DNA from: Pseudomonas thivervalensis
GTDB lineage: Bacteria; Pseudomonadota; Gammaproteobacteria; Pseudomonadales; Pseudomonadaceae
Assembly (NCBI RefSeq): GCF_001269655.1
Contig: NZ_LHVE01000020.1
Location: 186,001 to 250,000 of the forward strand
DNA length: 64,000 nucleotides
Direction: 5' to 3'
The position numbers and the translations under genes were made by a program. The notes beneath the pieces are model-generated. The model saw only the letters and a program-made list of their open reading frames with translations. It did no database searches and had not been told where the DNA came from. Positions 33,342-42,629 of the stretch are shown piece by piece; position 1 is the first letter of the stretch; each line of letters begins with the position of its first letter.

Positions 33342-33946
33342 AACAGAATCGCCACGAAGTGCAGCAGACTGCCGGCCATGACAAACAAGTGCCAGATGCC
33401 ATGGGCGTGGCGCAGCCGGTGGTCGAGGGCGAAAAAGATGATGCCAACGGTGTACAGCACGCCGCCCGAGGCCAACCAGGCGAACCCGGTGCCGCCCAGG
33501 GCCGCCAGCAGGGGTTTGACCGCCACCAGCACGATCCAGCCCATCACGGCGTAGATCACGATCGACAGGATCCGCGCTTCGGAACGCGGCTTGATTTCCT
33601 GCAGGATCCCAATCACGGCCAGCCCCCAGACGATCCCGAACAACGTCCAGCCCCACGGCCCGCGCAGGGTCACCAGGCAGAACGGGGTGTAGCTGCCGGC
33701 AATCAACAGGTAGATCGAAAAGTGATCGACCTTCTGCATGATTTCTTTTTTGCGCCCGCGCACGCTGTGGTAGACCGTCGAAGCGCTGTACAGCACCAGC
33801 AAGGTGAACCCGTAGATCGCCACGCTGACGATCTTCCAGGGATCGCCCGCCATCCCGGCGATCACCAGCAACCACACCGCGCCGATAAACGCCGCGACCG
33901 CCCCCACCAGGTGCGTCCAGGCGTTGAGTCGTTCCCCGTGATACAT
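33329..33946 (-). CDS. Hemolysin III / YqfA family membrane protein
   Basis: A 205-residue protein with about seven membrane helices. It begins MYHGERLNAWTHLVGAV and has the family motifs SASTVYHS, VDHFSIYLLIAGSYTPFCL and the C-terminal HAHGIWHLFVMAGSLLHF with the conserved histidines that bind metal in the related PAQR fold. Function in bacteria is uncertain, possibly membrane lipid homeostasis, despite the hemolysin name. Confidence 0.93.
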   Translation of the reverse strand: MYHGERLNAWTHLVGAVAAFIGAVWLLVIAGMAGDPWKIVSVAIYGFTLLVLYSASTVYHSVRGRKKEIMQKVDHFSIYLLIAGSYTPFCLVTLRGPWGWTLFGIVWGLAVIGILQEIKPRSEARILSIVIYAVMGWIVLVAVKPLLAALGGTGFAWLASGGVLYTVGIIFFALDHRLRHAHGIWHLFVMAGSLLHFVAILFYVL

Positions 33947-34048
33947 CCACTACCACCTCACATTTAGAAACAGGGGCCCAGGCTCAGGCCTGGCGCGTGA
34001 AAGTGCAATGGTTTGCTTCCAGCCTACTTAACACTAACTGTGAAGATC

Positions 34049-34163
34049 TCTGTGGCGAGGGAGCTTGCTCCCGCTTGACCGGGCTGGCGCTCCAGTGCGC
34101 AGCGCTCACAAATTTTTTGGGGCGGCTGCGCCACCCAGCGGGAGCAAGCTCCCTCGCCACAAC
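34049..34163. repeat. REPIN family B
   Basis: Arms TGTGGCGAGGGAGCTTGCTC (34051-34070) and GAGCAAGCTCCCTCGCCACA (34142-34161). It fills most of the 293-base gap between the divergent HlyIII and mdcR genes. The rest of the gap shows nothing further. Confidence 0.9.
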
Positions 34164-34239
34164 AGCTCCCAAGCCACATAAATCGCGTCGCCGGGAAGAC
34201 ATGGGGCACAATCGGGCCATACGAATAAGAGTCCGCCCC

Positions 34240-35154
34240 ATGCTGATCGACGAAGAATTGACCCTGAAGAAACTCGAGGTGTTCCTGGCCTTCATGCGCA
34301 CCGGCAACCTGGCGCGGGCGGCGGCCGAGTTGCAGACCAGCAACGTCAGCGTGCACCGGGCCATCCATTCGCTGGAAAGCGCCCTGCGCTGCCCGTTGTT
34401 CAAGCACGAAGGCCGCAACCTCACGCCGCTGGAAAGCGCCTATGTACTGGAGGAACGGGCGCAGAAGCTGATCCAGGACGTGGTCGAAAGCGTGCGCCTG
34501 ACCCGCGAAGCCGCCGGCTTCTCCGCCGAGCGCTTCAAGCTCGGCTCGCTGTATTCGCTGACGGTCAAGACCGTGCCGCAATTGATCATGGGCCTGAAGA
34601 TCCGCCGCAGCGAACTCAATATCGACCTGATCATGGGCTCCAACATCGACCTGCTGTACAAGCTCAAGAACATGGAAGTCGATGCGATCCTGGTGTCGCT
34701 GGACGACAGCGTCAACGACCCGGACTGCGAGCACATCGCGCTGTTTTCCGATGACATCTTCCTCGCCACACCGGCCGACTCACCCTTTGCCCAGCGCAGC
34801 GAAGTCGACCTGGCCGAAGTCCGTGACGAGACGTTCATCACCCTGACCCAAGGCTTCGCCACGCACCAGGACGGCATCCGGGTGTTCAAGCAGGCGGGGT
34901 TCGAGCCGAAGGTGGCGATGCAGGTCAACGACATCTTCACCCTGCTGAGCATGGTCAGCTCCGGGGTGGGCTATGCCTTGCTGCCGGGGCGGATTGCCGC
35001 GGTGTATGAAAACCGGGTGAAGCTGATCCCCTTGCAGGAAAAGTACCGGTTGCAGCAGCACATCGGCGTGGTGTTCCTGAAGGCCAAGGAGCGCGATCCG
35101 AACCTGCTGGCGCTGTTGGCGGAGTGCCGGATGTATGCCAATCGCCAGGCTTGA
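34240..35154 (+). CDS. mdcR: LysR-family regulator of malonate utilisation
   Basis: A 304-residue LysR protein. The helix-turn-helix covers residues about 5-65 (LTLKKLEVFLAFMRTGNLARAAAELQTSNVSVHRAIHSLE), and the effector domain follows (FKLGSLYSLTVKTVPQLIMGLKIRRSELNIDLIMG). It is convergent to the madM end of the mdc-mad cluster, the same place as mdcR in P. aeruginosa. It likely activates the mdcA promoter when malonate is present, perhaps at the dyad at 42630. The ATG at 34240 gives MLIDEELTLKK. Confidence 0.9.
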   Translation: MLIDEELTLKKLEVFLAFMRTGNLARAAAELQTSNVSVHRAIHSLESALRCPLFKHEGRNLTPLESAYVLEERAQKLIQDVVESVRLTREAAGFSAERFKLGSLYSLTVKTVPQLIMGLKIRRSELNIDLIMGSNIDLLYKLKNMEVDAILVSLDDSVNDPDCEHIALFSDDIFLATPADSPFAQRSEVDLAEVRDETFITLTQGFATHQDGIRVFKQAGFEPKVAMQVNDIFTLLSMVSSGVGYALLPGRIAAVYENRVKLIPLQEKYRLQQHIGVVFLKAKERDPNLLALLAECRMYANRQA

Positions 35155-35178
35155 GACCCAGTTGCCCCCCATCGATGA

Positions 35179-35283
35179 TCGTTCCCACGCTCTGCGTGGG
35201 AACGCCTCTTGTGACGCTCCGCGTCACGCGTTTGGGACGCAGAGCGTCCCGGGCTGCATTCCCACGCGGAGCGTGGGAACGAT
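35179..35283. repeat. Family D palindromic element with four hairpins
   Basis: Four hairpins in a row: GTTCCCACGC-TCT-GCGTGGGAAC, GTGACGC-TCC-GCGTCAC, GGGACGC-AGA-GCGTCCC and TTCCCACGC-GGA-GCGTGGGAA. The outermost GATCGTTCCCACGC and GCGTGGGAACGATC also pair. It lies between the convergent mdcR and madM genes and could act as a terminator for both. Single copy in this window. Confidence 0.85.
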
Positions 35284-35293
35284 CATTCAAGCC

Positions 35294-36058
35294 CTACCCC
35301 AGCAACCCTCGCATGATCAGAAACAACAACGAAGGCCCCAACAAGCACCCCAGCGCCGTATAGAACGCCGCCGTCAGGCAGCCATACGGCACCAGCTTCG
35401 GATCGGTGGCCGCCAACCCACCGGCCACGCCGCTGGAGGTGCCCATCAAGCCGCCAAAAATTACCGCGCTACGTGGGTTGTTGAGGCCGATGTATGGCGC
35501 CACGAACGGCGTCGCCACCATCACCAGGATCGCCTTGATCAATCCGGCGGCAATGGACAGCGCCATCACCTCGGAACTGGCCCCAATCGCCGCCCCGGTC
35601 ACCGGCCCGACGATGTAGGTCACCGCTCCCGCACCAATGGTGGTCAGGCTCACCGAATCGGTATAACCGAAGGCCATCGCCACGCCAACGCCGGCAATGA
35701 ACGACGTACCGACGCCGACAAACAACGCCAGCACCCCAACGAAACCGGCGCGCTTGAGTTCCTCGACACTCACGCCGAACGCCGTGGCGACGATGGCAAA
35801 GTCCCGCAGCATGGCACCGCCCAGCAGGCCAATCCCGGACAGCAGCGGGATGTCCACCACGCCCTTCTGCCCGCCGGTCATTGCTCCGCCGATATAGGAG
35901 AGCACCAGCCCCAGCAGAATGGCGATGGCCGAGCCATGCAGGCGTCCCTTGGTGAAGGTATTGCTGATCCAGTAGGACACCCACATGGTGATGCCGACGA
36001 TGGCAAAACCGCTGATCAGGCCGTAGCCGGTGATGACTTTCATCATGGATTCGTACAT
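35294..36058 (-). CDS. madM: Malonate transporter subunit MadM
   Basis: A 254-residue integral membrane protein with about eight hydrophobic segments, starting MYESMMKVITGYGLISGF. Features such as GVVDIPLLSGIGLLGGAMLRDFAIV and AAIGASSEVMALSIAAGL match MadM, which with MadL forms a sodium-dependent malonate importer. It begins five bases after madL stops. It is the last gene of the malonate cluster. Confidence 0.93.
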   Translation of the reverse strand: MYESMMKVITGYGLISGFAIVGITMWVSYWISNTFTKGRLHGSAIAILLGLVLSYIGGAMTGGQKGVVDIPLLSGIGLLGGAMLRDFAIVATAFGVSVEELKRAGFVGVLALFVGVGTSFIAGVGVAMAFGYTDSVSLTTIGAGAVTYIVGPVTGAAIGASSEVMALSIAAGLIKAILVMVATPFVAPYIGLNNPRSAVIFGGLMGTSSGVAGGLAATDPKLVPYGCLTAAFYTALGCLLGPSLLFLIMRGLLG

Positions 36059-36063
36059 GGCAA

Positions 36064-36456
36064 TCACCCGACCGTCTTCACGGAAACGTCGGCCTGAGGC
36101 CCTTTGTTGCCAATGCGCACCAGCACCGGCACCAACGCAAAGGCAATCACCACCGCGAGGGTCCCGGCCAGGATCGCCATCGGCCCGCCCTTGAGCGCAC
36201 CGTAGACGTTTTGCTGTGCCGCCATCGCGACCACGATGGGGATGTAGACCGCGCTCCAGAATTCCACGCCGGCCTCGGATTTGCCTGTGAACAGGCCGCG
36301 TTTGTTCAGGTAACTGCCCAGGCCGATCAACAGCAGCATCGCAATGCCGACGCCGCCGACGTTGGCCGGCACGCCAATCAGCTTGCCCAGCAGCTCACCG
36401 ATGAAAATACCCGCCAGGGTACAAAAGGCCAGGAACGCCACACCGTAAATAATCAT
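36064..36456 (-). CDS. madL: Malonate transporter subunit MadL
   Basis: A 130-residue membrane protein with about four hydrophobic segments, beginning MIIYGVAFLAFCTLAGIFIGELLG, and containing VPANVGGVGIAMLLLIGLGSYLN. It is the small partner of MadM in the malonate importer. The ATG at 36456 discards a 63-residue unlikely extension that would overlap mdcH. It lies 67 bases downstream of mdcH. Confidence 0.92.
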   Translation of the reverse strand: MIIYGVAFLAFCTLAGIFIGELLGKLIGVPANVGGVGIAMLLLIGLGSYLNKRGLFTGKSEAGVEFWSAVYIPIVVAMAAQQNVYGALKGGPMAILAGTLAVVIAFALVPVLVRIGNKGPQADVSVKTVG

Positions 36457-36523
36457 TGTCGTAGTCCTCAAAATGCATCGTCGAAGTTGTTGTTTTTGTG
36501 CTTCGCCAGCTTGAGTCGGTGGT

Positions 36524-37444
36524 CTAGGGTTGGCGGTTTCCCTCCTCACGCAACAGCGCTTGCAAGGTATCGAGCCGGGCACCGTCGTAAGCCATGACAG
36601 AGCCCTGGTCGAACACCCGGCGCGCCAGGGCGGTGAGCACCGCACCGGGCGGCAGTTCGATCTGCAGCCGCACGCCTCGTTCGTAGGCGCTTTGCACCGT
36701 GCCGCGCCAATCGACGACGCGGCACATGTTGAAGGCCAGGTCGTCGCGCAGGGCCTCGGCCTTGATCACCGGCCGGGCGCGGCTGCCGCTGAGATAGCCC
36801 AGAACAGGCGCTTTCAACGGCACCTCGGCAAACGCCTCGGCCAACGTCCGTGCCGGAGCCTCCAGCAACGGGCAATGGGACGGCACGCTTACCGCCAGCC
36901 GGCAGGCCTTGCCAGCACCTTGGCGACGGGCCTGCTCAGCGACGAGGTCCATGGCTTCATCGCTGCCGGCAATGACCACTTGGTTATCGGCATTGATATT
37001 GGCCAGGTAGACCGGCGTTGTTTCACTGTGCACCTGGGCCAGCAAGGCTTCCACTGCCGCGAGGTCCAGGCCGATGATCGCGGTCATGCCGTAGCCTTGG
37101 GGATACGCCTGTTGCATCAATTCGCCGCGCAGGCTGACCAGCCGCAGCGCATCCTTGAAGTCCAGCGCCCCGGCAACGACCGCCGCCGGATACGCACCGA
37201 TGGACAATCCCGCGACGTAGTCCGGCGCAGGTGCCTGTTCCAGCAAGCGACGGGCCGCCGCCACGCCAGCGATCAGCAAGCACAGCTGCACGGCGCGGGT
37301 CGATTGCAAGGCCTCGGGGCTGTCCAGTCGCAAGACGTCTTCACCGAGCACATCCCCCGCCTCGTCCAGGATCAGCGGCGCCAACCCATGGAGCATGCCC
37401 ACGCGCTGCGCCCCCTGGCCTGGAAAAACGAAGAGGCTGCTCAC
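36524..37444 (-). CDS. mdcH: Malonate decarboxylase epsilon subunit (malonyl-CoA:ACP transacylase)
   Basis: A 306-residue transacylase that charges the MdcC carrier with malonate. The N-terminus VSSLFVFPGQGAQRVGML has the FPGQG motif, and the active-site serine lies in GLSIGAYPAAVVAG. The histidine of the catalytic pair is in VSVPSHCPLLE. The start is a GTG at 37444 that overlaps the mdcG stop as GTGA. This overlap pattern repeats between mdcE and mdcG and suggests translational coupling. A longer start 9 codons upstream would run into mdcG. Confidence 0.92.
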   Translation of the reverse strand: MSSLFVFPGQGAQRVGMLHGLAPLILDEAGDVLGEDVLRLDSPEALQSTRAVQLCLLIAGVAAARRLLEQAPAPDYVAGLSIGAYPAAVVAGALDFKDALRLVSLRGELMQQAYPQGYGMTAIIGLDLAAVEALLAQVHSETTPVYLANINADNQVVIAGSDEAMDLVAEQARRQGAGKACRLAVSVPSHCPLLEAPARTLAEAFAEVPLKAPVLGYLSGSRARPVIKAEALRDDLAFNMCRVVDWRGTVQSAYERGVRLQIELPPGAVLTALARRVFDQGSVMAYDGARLDTLQALLREEGNRQP

Positions 37445-38061
37445 GCGACCTGCTCCAACGAAGGCTGCCAAGGATCGCTCACCAGCCGGGCCTGAACATC
37501 ATCCTTGAGCAAGACCCGCCGCGACGACCCCGCCCATTCGCGCAGGGCGACGGCGCCCCAGGGCGTTTGCAACTGCATGTCCACGGCGCAGACCGAAGCA
37601 TCCAGTAGCGCCAGCAACTCCCTGGCCTGGAGACGATCCAGGAACTGCGGTGTGCGCAGAATCAGATCCAGGTCGCTGCGTTCATGCAGTGCCTCGACGC
37701 CGGCGGCGAGTTCGAACCCGGCGCTGCCGCTGACGCCCCAGGCCCAGCCGCTGGCGTCGAGCAGCGGGCGCAGACGGGCCAGCGCATGCAGGGCCGGCAG
37801 GTCGCGAGTCGACTCGGCGTGACAAAGGTCTTCCGGCCTGACGCAACGGGAGATCGCCGCGACCGCCATCGATGTTGCATAACGCTGCTCGCGCAAGCGC
37901 CCACGCACGCCGACCGCGATCTGATCCGGTGCCGTCAGCGAGCGCCGAACCACCACCGGATGACCGGCGGCAATCGATTCGACCGCCCATGCTGGGGCCC
38001 CCACAGGCACCTGCTCCGGGGTCATCCCCCAGAGCAGGTCATGGGCCAGATACGTATTCAC
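37441..38061 (-). CDS. mdcG: Malonate decarboxylase holo-ACP synthase (phosphoribosyl-dephospho-CoA transferase)
   Basis: A 206-residue nucleotidyltransferase that attaches the 2'-(5''-phosphoribosyl)-3'-dephospho-CoA group to MdcC. The segment GVSGSAGFELAAG and the acid pair RSDLDLIL form the nucleotidyltransferase active site. The N-terminus VNTYLAHDLLWGMTP matches known MdcG starts and fixes the GTG at 38061, which overlaps the mdcE stop as GTGA. Confidence 0.9.
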   Translation of the reverse strand: MNTYLAHDLLWGMTPEQVPVGAPAWAVESIAAGHPVVVRRSLTAPDQIAVGVRGRLREQRYATSMAVAAISRCVRPEDLCHAESTRDLPALHALARLRPLLDASGWAWGVSGSAGFELAAGVEALHERSDLDLILRTPQFLDRLQARELLALLDASVCAVDMQLQTPWGAVALREWAGSSRRVLLKDDVQARLVSDPWQPSLEQVA

Positions 38062-38861
38062 CACTGCGCTCTCAACAATTGGCGAACCGTGCTGGAGGCT
38101 GCCCGATGAGTCGCACCGAGGCGACTGCTCAAGTCGCGAGGCGCAGTGGCGACATCGTTGATCGCGTGTTGCAGGCAATCGAAGACTCGGGCCAGATCGG
38201 TCGCGGAGGGTTGCTCGATCTGCTCCACCGACAAGGTTTCCCACAGCAGGCCCAGGCTGGCAAAGCTGTCGATGTCATAGGCCATCGGTGGCACGCTGGC
38301 AGCCAACGCCTCAAGCTCTTCGACACTGCGCAAGGTCACCCGCGCCGCCGAGGCCTTGCCCATGGCGTGGACCATCACGCCCGGGTCGCGCAGGGCAATC
38401 AGCCGGTTGGCCTGGTAGCCGTGGGCCAGGAACGCCCCCGACATCGCCTTGCCCACCAGCAAGCCAATCACCGGATGCCCGGCCAATCGGGCACGAGCGT
38501 AGCTGTCGGCCGCACCGGCCAGGGCCTGATGAATGCCCAAGGCTTCTTCGCGCCGGCCATAGGCCTGGCTCGGTACGTCGACTATGGCGATCAGTGCACG
38601 CTTGTTAACCGCATTGCGGTCGGCGTCGATGGCCTCATCCACCGCCTTGGCCAGGCCCCAACCTTCCAGCAAGCCGACTTCACCGTTGCGTGCCCGTGGG
38701 AAATGGTTGTCGGGATCGGTCACCACCGCCAACAGGCGCGCGGTGTGCTCGCCCAGGCTGACATCGGCGACTTTCAACGAAGCGGGTAAACCTTGCACCG
38801 CGCTGGCACCACCACTCAAGGCCTCGAACCAGCGCAAGCCTCTCAACGAATACGAACTCAT
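38058..38861 (-). CDS. mdcE: Malonate decarboxylase gamma subunit
   Basis: A 267-residue crotonase-fold subunit. With MdcD it decarboxylates the malonyl-carrier thioester to acetyl-carrier. It begins MSSYSLRGLRWFEALSGG and contains VDVPSQAYGRREEALGIHQALAGAADSYARARLAGHPVIG, the acetyl-CoA carboxylase-like region. Start overlaps the mdcD stop by four bases (ATGA). Confidence 0.94.
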   Translation of the reverse strand: MSSYSLRGLRWFEALSGGASAVQGLPASLKVADVSLGEHTARLLAVVTDPDNHFPRARNGEVGLLEGWGLAKAVDEAIDADRNAVNKRALIAIVDVPSQAYGRREEALGIHQALAGAADSYARARLAGHPVIGLLVGKAMSGAFLAHGYQANRLIALRDPGVMVHAMGKASAARVTLRSVEELEALAASVPPMAYDIDSFASLGLLWETLSVEQIEQPSATDLARVFDCLQHAINDVATAPRDLSSRLGATHRAASSTVRQLLRAQW

Positions 38862-39709
38862 GGGCGTTCTCCCTGGTACAGCTGGCGAACCGCTGCCGGT
38901 TCGATTTGCACGTCGTTGTCCAAACGGGCCAGGCGTTGCAGGAACAGTTCGGCCTGGCCGCTGCGGTGGTGCGCAGGCACGCCCAGGTGCAGCAACTGGC
39001 TGACCTGTTGGCGGATCTGCGCCACATCGTCAGCCGCATAACGGTCCACCAGTCCGGTGGCGAAACGCTGCTCGCCGCCGGTCAGGCTCCAGATGAACGG
39101 CCGGTCGCGGGAGTCGTATTCGTCGAGGCCGGCTTCCTGTTCGATCACTTGCGGACCGTTCAGGCCCAGCCGTGCTTCCTGGGTGACCAGCAGATAACTG
39201 CACAGCCCGGCGGCAATGGACATGCCGCCAAAGCAGCCGACACTGCCGGCCACTACGCCAATCACCGGCTGGTATTGGCGCAGGTCGACAATCGCCGAGT
39301 GAATCTCGGCAATCGCTGCGAGCCCGAGATTGGCCTCCTGCAACCGCACACCGCCGGTTTCCAGCAGCAACACGGCACGGGTGGGAATGCCTTTGCGGTT
39401 GTCTTCGGCCGCCAGTTCCAAAGCGCCGGCAATCTTCGCCCCGCCGACTTCGCCGAGGCTGCCACCCTGGAACGCACCTTCGATGGCGGCGATTACCACG
39501 GGCAGGCCATCGAGCGAGCCCTTGGCGATCACCACGCCGTCATCGCTTTGCGGCACCACGCCCTGGCGCAACAGCCACGGCGACATGATTCGCTGGAACG
39601 GGTCGAGCAATTCGCGAAACGTACCGGCATCGAGCAAGGCCTTGGCCCGTTGCCGGGCACCGAGTTCGACGAAGCTGTGCTTGTTGAGCAACGCTGCGCT
39701 GTCAGTCAT
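38858..39709 (-). CDS. mdcD: Malonate decarboxylase beta subunit
   Basis: A 283-residue carboxyltransferase-like subunit. It begins MTDSAALLNKHSFVELGARQRAKALLD and has GSLGEVGGAKIAGALELA and GVVAGSVGCFGGMSIAAGLCSYL motifs that form the oxyanion hole for malonyl thioester. Its start at 39709 overlaps the end of mdcC by eight bases, and its stop overlaps mdcE. Confidence 0.95.
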   Translation of the reverse strand: MTDSAALLNKHSFVELGARQRAKALLDAGTFRELLDPFQRIMSPWLLRQGVVPQSDDGVVIAKGSLDGLPVVIAAIEGAFQGGSLGEVGGAKIAGALELAAEDNRKGIPTRAVLLLETGGVRLQEANLGLAAIAEIHSAIVDLRQYQPVIGVVAGSVGCFGGMSIAAGLCSYLLVTQEARLGLNGPQVIEQEAGLDEYDSRDRPFIWSLTGGEQRFATGLVDRYAADDVAQIRQQVSQLLHLGVPAHHRSGQAELFLQRLARLDNDVQIEPAAVRQLYQGERP

Positions 39710-40001
39710 GGCCGATCTCCTCGAAACCTTGTTCCAGGCGCAGGCGCACCACGCCGGGAGTGGCGCCAAAGTCATGGATGTCGATGCTCATCGCGGGAGG
39801 CGTCTGGCCGTCGAACATGCGGGCAAACAAATGCTGCCAGCGTTGCTCGCTGCCATTGACCGATGTCTGCACCTGGATGCTCAATTTGCCCGCCAGCCCA
39901 GGCTCGATCAGCACTTCCAGGTCGCCCGAGCCGACGCAGCCCACCAGCGCCCGCCCCCGTGGCGGCTGCCCGGCGGGGAATTCAAAGGATAAGGTTTCCA
40001 T
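39702..40001 (-). CDS. mdcC: Malonate decarboxylase acyl carrier protein (delta subunit)
   Basis: A 99-residue carrier that holds the phosphoribosyl-dephospho-CoA prosthetic group. The likely attachment serine is S25 in CVGSGDLEVLIE. The product starts METLSFEFPAGQPPRGRALV. The ATG at 40001 touches the mdcB stop, and the 3' end overlaps mdcD by eight bases, so expression is likely coupled. Confidence 0.94.
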   Translation of the reverse strand: METLSFEFPAGQPPRGRALVGCVGSGDLEVLIEPGLAGKLSIQVQTSVNGSEQRWQHLFARMFDGQTPPAMSIDIHDFGATPGVVRLRLEQGFEEIGHD

Positions 40002-40876
40002 CAGCACACTCCTGGGAAGAGGCCATCGCCGCGTTCGATACGATCGAGGAACAGGCAGGCGGCGAGCAGGTCGGCAGCGCCGCCGGGCGAGGCATTCAAG
40101 GCAATCAGTTGTTGGTCCAGCGCATGCAATTGGCGGCGACCGCCCAGGCTCGCACTGCCACCGGCGTCGAGCACCGCTTTGGCGCCCTGCTGCATGGCCT
40201 GCAAACCCGCTTCGCCGGCGCGGTACAGCACGCAGGTGTCGGCCAGTGTGGTCATGATCGCCAGCAAGGCATCGAGGCGAGCGTTCTGCTCGCCCGTCCC
40301 CGCCGCGCGGCTGCGCTTGAGTTGCGGCAAGCCGAGGCCAGTCACCGCTGGGAACGCCAGTTGCGCTTCTTCCCGGGCACCGCGCACGCCGTAGCGCTGG
40401 GCGACCTGGGCACCGTGGCTCAAGGGTTGGGGTGCAAAACGGTCGTTGAGTAAGGCCAGGCGGGCGGCACGTAGCGTGACGGCGCCCGCGACGTTGGATT
40501 CAGGTTCCAGCGCCGTCGCAGCGACCAACAGACCCAAGGCCCAGATCGCCCCACGGTGAGTATTCACGCCGTCCGTGGTGGCGAGCATCGCGGCTTCACC
40601 TTCACGGCCGATCCGGCCGAGGGCTTCGCGCAGCGGCAAGCCGATTTCGCCACAGTCGAGGGCGGCCTCGGCCATTTCCTTGAAGGCCGGCCACAACGAC
40701 AGCGCCGAAGCATGCATCAGACCCAGGTGCAGGTCGGTATGGGCGCCATTGCCGCGACGGTCCACCAGGGCCGGTTTGGGCGAGAGGTCGGCTTCGTCGA
40801 TCAGCGCATCCACCGCCATATCCGCCAAGCGTTCGGCCAAGGACAGTTTTTTCGGTTGCAGGTTGAAGGCGTGCAT
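40001..40876 (-). CDS. mdcB: Triphosphoribosyl-dephospho-CoA synthase
   Basis: A 291-residue enzyme that makes the prosthetic group precursor from dephospho-CoA and ATP. The signatures ALVDRRGNGAHTDLHLGLM and TDGVNTHRGAIWALGLLVAA match the CitG/MdcB family. It begins MHAFNLQPKKLSLAERLADMAVD, directly after mdcA stops, and overlaps the mdcC start by one base. Confidence 0.95.
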   Translation of the reverse strand: MHAFNLQPKKLSLAERLADMAVDALIDEADLSPKPALVDRRGNGAHTDLHLGLMHASALSLWPAFKEMAEAALDCGEIGLPLREALGRIGREGEAAMLATTDGVNTHRGAIWALGLLVAATALEPESNVAGAVTLRAARLALLNDRFAPQPLSHGAQVAQRYGVRGAREEAQLAFPAVTGLGLPQLKRSRAAGTGEQNARLDALLAIMTTLADTCVLYRAGEAGLQAMQQGAKAVLDAGGSASLGGRRQLHALDQQLIALNASPGGAADLLAACLFLDRIERGDGLFPGVC

Positions 40877-42547
40877 TTACCAGCTCCTGAACTTGGCGGG
40901 CGGGTTGTAGAGGCCACCGGACCATTCCACCAGGTCGGCCACGCTCTTGGCCGCGAGCAACTCGCGGGTGGCGTCGGTGCGACGGATGCCGAGGTCTTCA
41001 GGCAAGGCGATCAGCCCTTCGCGGCGCATGCGCGCGGTGTCTTTCGGGTCATGGCGCAAACCGATGGCAGTGACCCCCGCCACGGCGGCAATCATCGCCT
41101 GGCGCTCTTCCAGGGAGCGGGCCTTGTACAGGTAGGCGATGCCCTCTTCGGTCAGCAGATGGGTGACGTCGTCGCCGTAGATCATGATCGGCGCCAGGGG
41201 CATGCCGGCTTTCTTCGCCACGTCCACCGCGTCGAGGGTCTCGACGAAAGTGGGCTTTCCGCCTTCCTGGAACGTCTCGACCATCTGCACCACCAGCTTC
41301 TTGCCGCGTTCGAGCAACGGCGCCTCGCCATCGCCATGGCGCATATCGAGCCAGGCCGGCGTGCCGTGACGGCGACCGCGCGGGTCGTGACCCATGTTCG
41401 GCGCACCGCCGAAGCCGGCCAAACGACCCCGGGTCACGGTGGAGGAATGACCGTCGCCGTCCACTTGCAAGGTAGCGCCGATGAACAGGTCCACCGCGTA
41501 CTGCCCAGCCAGTTGGCAGACCATCCGATTGGAACGCAGCGAGCCGTCGTGGCCGGTGAAGAACACGTCGGGACGAGCCGCGATGTAATTCTCCATGCCC
41601 AGCTCGGTGCCGAAGCAATGCACGCTTTCGACCCAGCCGCTTTCGATGGCGGGGATCAGGGTTGGGTGCGGATTGAGGGTCCAGTTGCGGCAGATCTTGC
41701 CCTTCAGGCCCAGAGATTCGCCGTAGGTGGGCAGGATCAATTCGATGGCGGCGGTGTTGAAGCCGATGCCGTGGTTGAGGGACTGGACGTTGTGTTTTTC
41801 GTAGATTCCGCGGATCGCCATCATCGCCATCAGCACATGCACAGGCTTGATATGGCGTGGGTCGCGGGTAAACAGCGGCTCGATGTAGAACGGCTTGTCG
41901 GCCACCACCACGAAATCCACCCAGGACGCTGGGATGTCGACGCGCGGCAGGTCGCTGACGTCGTCCACCAACTGGTTGACCTGGACGATGACGATACCGT
42001 CACTGAAGGCCGCCGGCTCGATCAGCGCCGGTGTGTCTTCGGTGCTGGGGCCGGTGTAGATATTGCCGGCGCGGTCGGCCATGAAACCGGCCGAGAGCAC
42101 CACATTGGGAATCAGGTCCACCACCAGCCGGGCATAGAGCTCGATGTAGGTGTGGATCGCGCCGATTTCCAACAGGCCGTCTTCGAGCAACTGGCTGATG
42201 CGCAGGCTCTGGGTACCGGCGAAGGAGAAATCGAGCTTGCGGGCGATGCCGCGTTCGAACAAGTCCAGGTGCTCGGAACGACCGACGCTGGGCATGATCA
42301 TGTGCAGGTCATGCAACTTGCCCGGGTCGGCCTTGGCCAGGGAGCGGGAAAGAAAGTCCGCCTGCTTCTGGTTATTGCCCTCCAGCACCACACGGTCGCC
42401 AGGCAGGATCAACGCCTCCAACGCCGCGACGATCTTGTCGGTGGGCAGCACCACACCGTCGGCCAGCCCCTTCACCAGCCCGAGCCGCCGCTGCTTCTCG
42501 CTGCGCCGCCGCGTCCAGCGCGAGTCGGGGGATATTGTTGTTGTCAT
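40877..42547 (-). CDS. mdcA: Malonate decarboxylase alpha subunit (acetyl-S-ACP:malonate transferase)
   Basis: A 556-residue CoA-transferase-like subunit that exchanges acetyl for malonyl on the carrier. Features include LEGNNQKQADFLSRSLAKADP, MIMPSVGRSEHLDLFERG and GGAPNMGHDPRGRRHGTPAW. It starts at the ATG at 42547, which follows TGGAG, rather than a GTG two codons earlier. It is the first gene of the mdc-mad unit, and a candidate MdcR dyad lies 83 bases upstream. Confidence 0.96.
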   Translation of the reverse strand: MTTTISPDSRWTRRRSEKQRRLGLVKGLADGVVLPTDKIVAALEALILPGDRVVLEGNNQKQADFLSRSLAKADPGKLHDLHMIMPSVGRSEHLDLFERGIARKLDFSFAGTQSLRISQLLEDGLLEIGAIHTYIELYARLVVDLIPNVVLSAGFMADRAGNIYTGPSTEDTPALIEPAAFSDGIVIVQVNQLVDDVSDLPRVDIPASWVDFVVVADKPFYIEPLFTRDPRHIKPVHVLMAMMAIRGIYEKHNVQSLNHGIGFNTAAIELILPTYGESLGLKGKICRNWTLNPHPTLIPAIESGWVESVHCFGTELGMENYIAARPDVFFTGHDGSLRSNRMVCQLAGQYAVDLFIGATLQVDGDGHSSTVTRGRLAGFGGAPNMGHDPRGRRHGTPAWLDMRHGDGEAPLLERGKKLVVQMVETFQEGGKPTFVETLDAVDVAKKAGMPLAPIMIYGDDVTHLLTEEGIAYLYKARSLEERQAMIAAVAGVTAIGLRHDPKDTARMRREGLIALPEDLGIRRTDATRELLAAKSVADLVEWSGGLYNPPAKFRSW

Positions 42548-42629
42548 GACCACTCCACGGGTTCGCTGTCGTGGGGGTTACCTTAGGAGTGTTGTGGCGC
42601 GGGCATCAATCAAGCTCGGCGGCGGATCG

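Noticed and set aside
40556..42586. A 676-codon plus-strand open frame opposite mdcA and mdcB
   Set aside because: A shadow of the conserved mdc genes, with no signals of its own.
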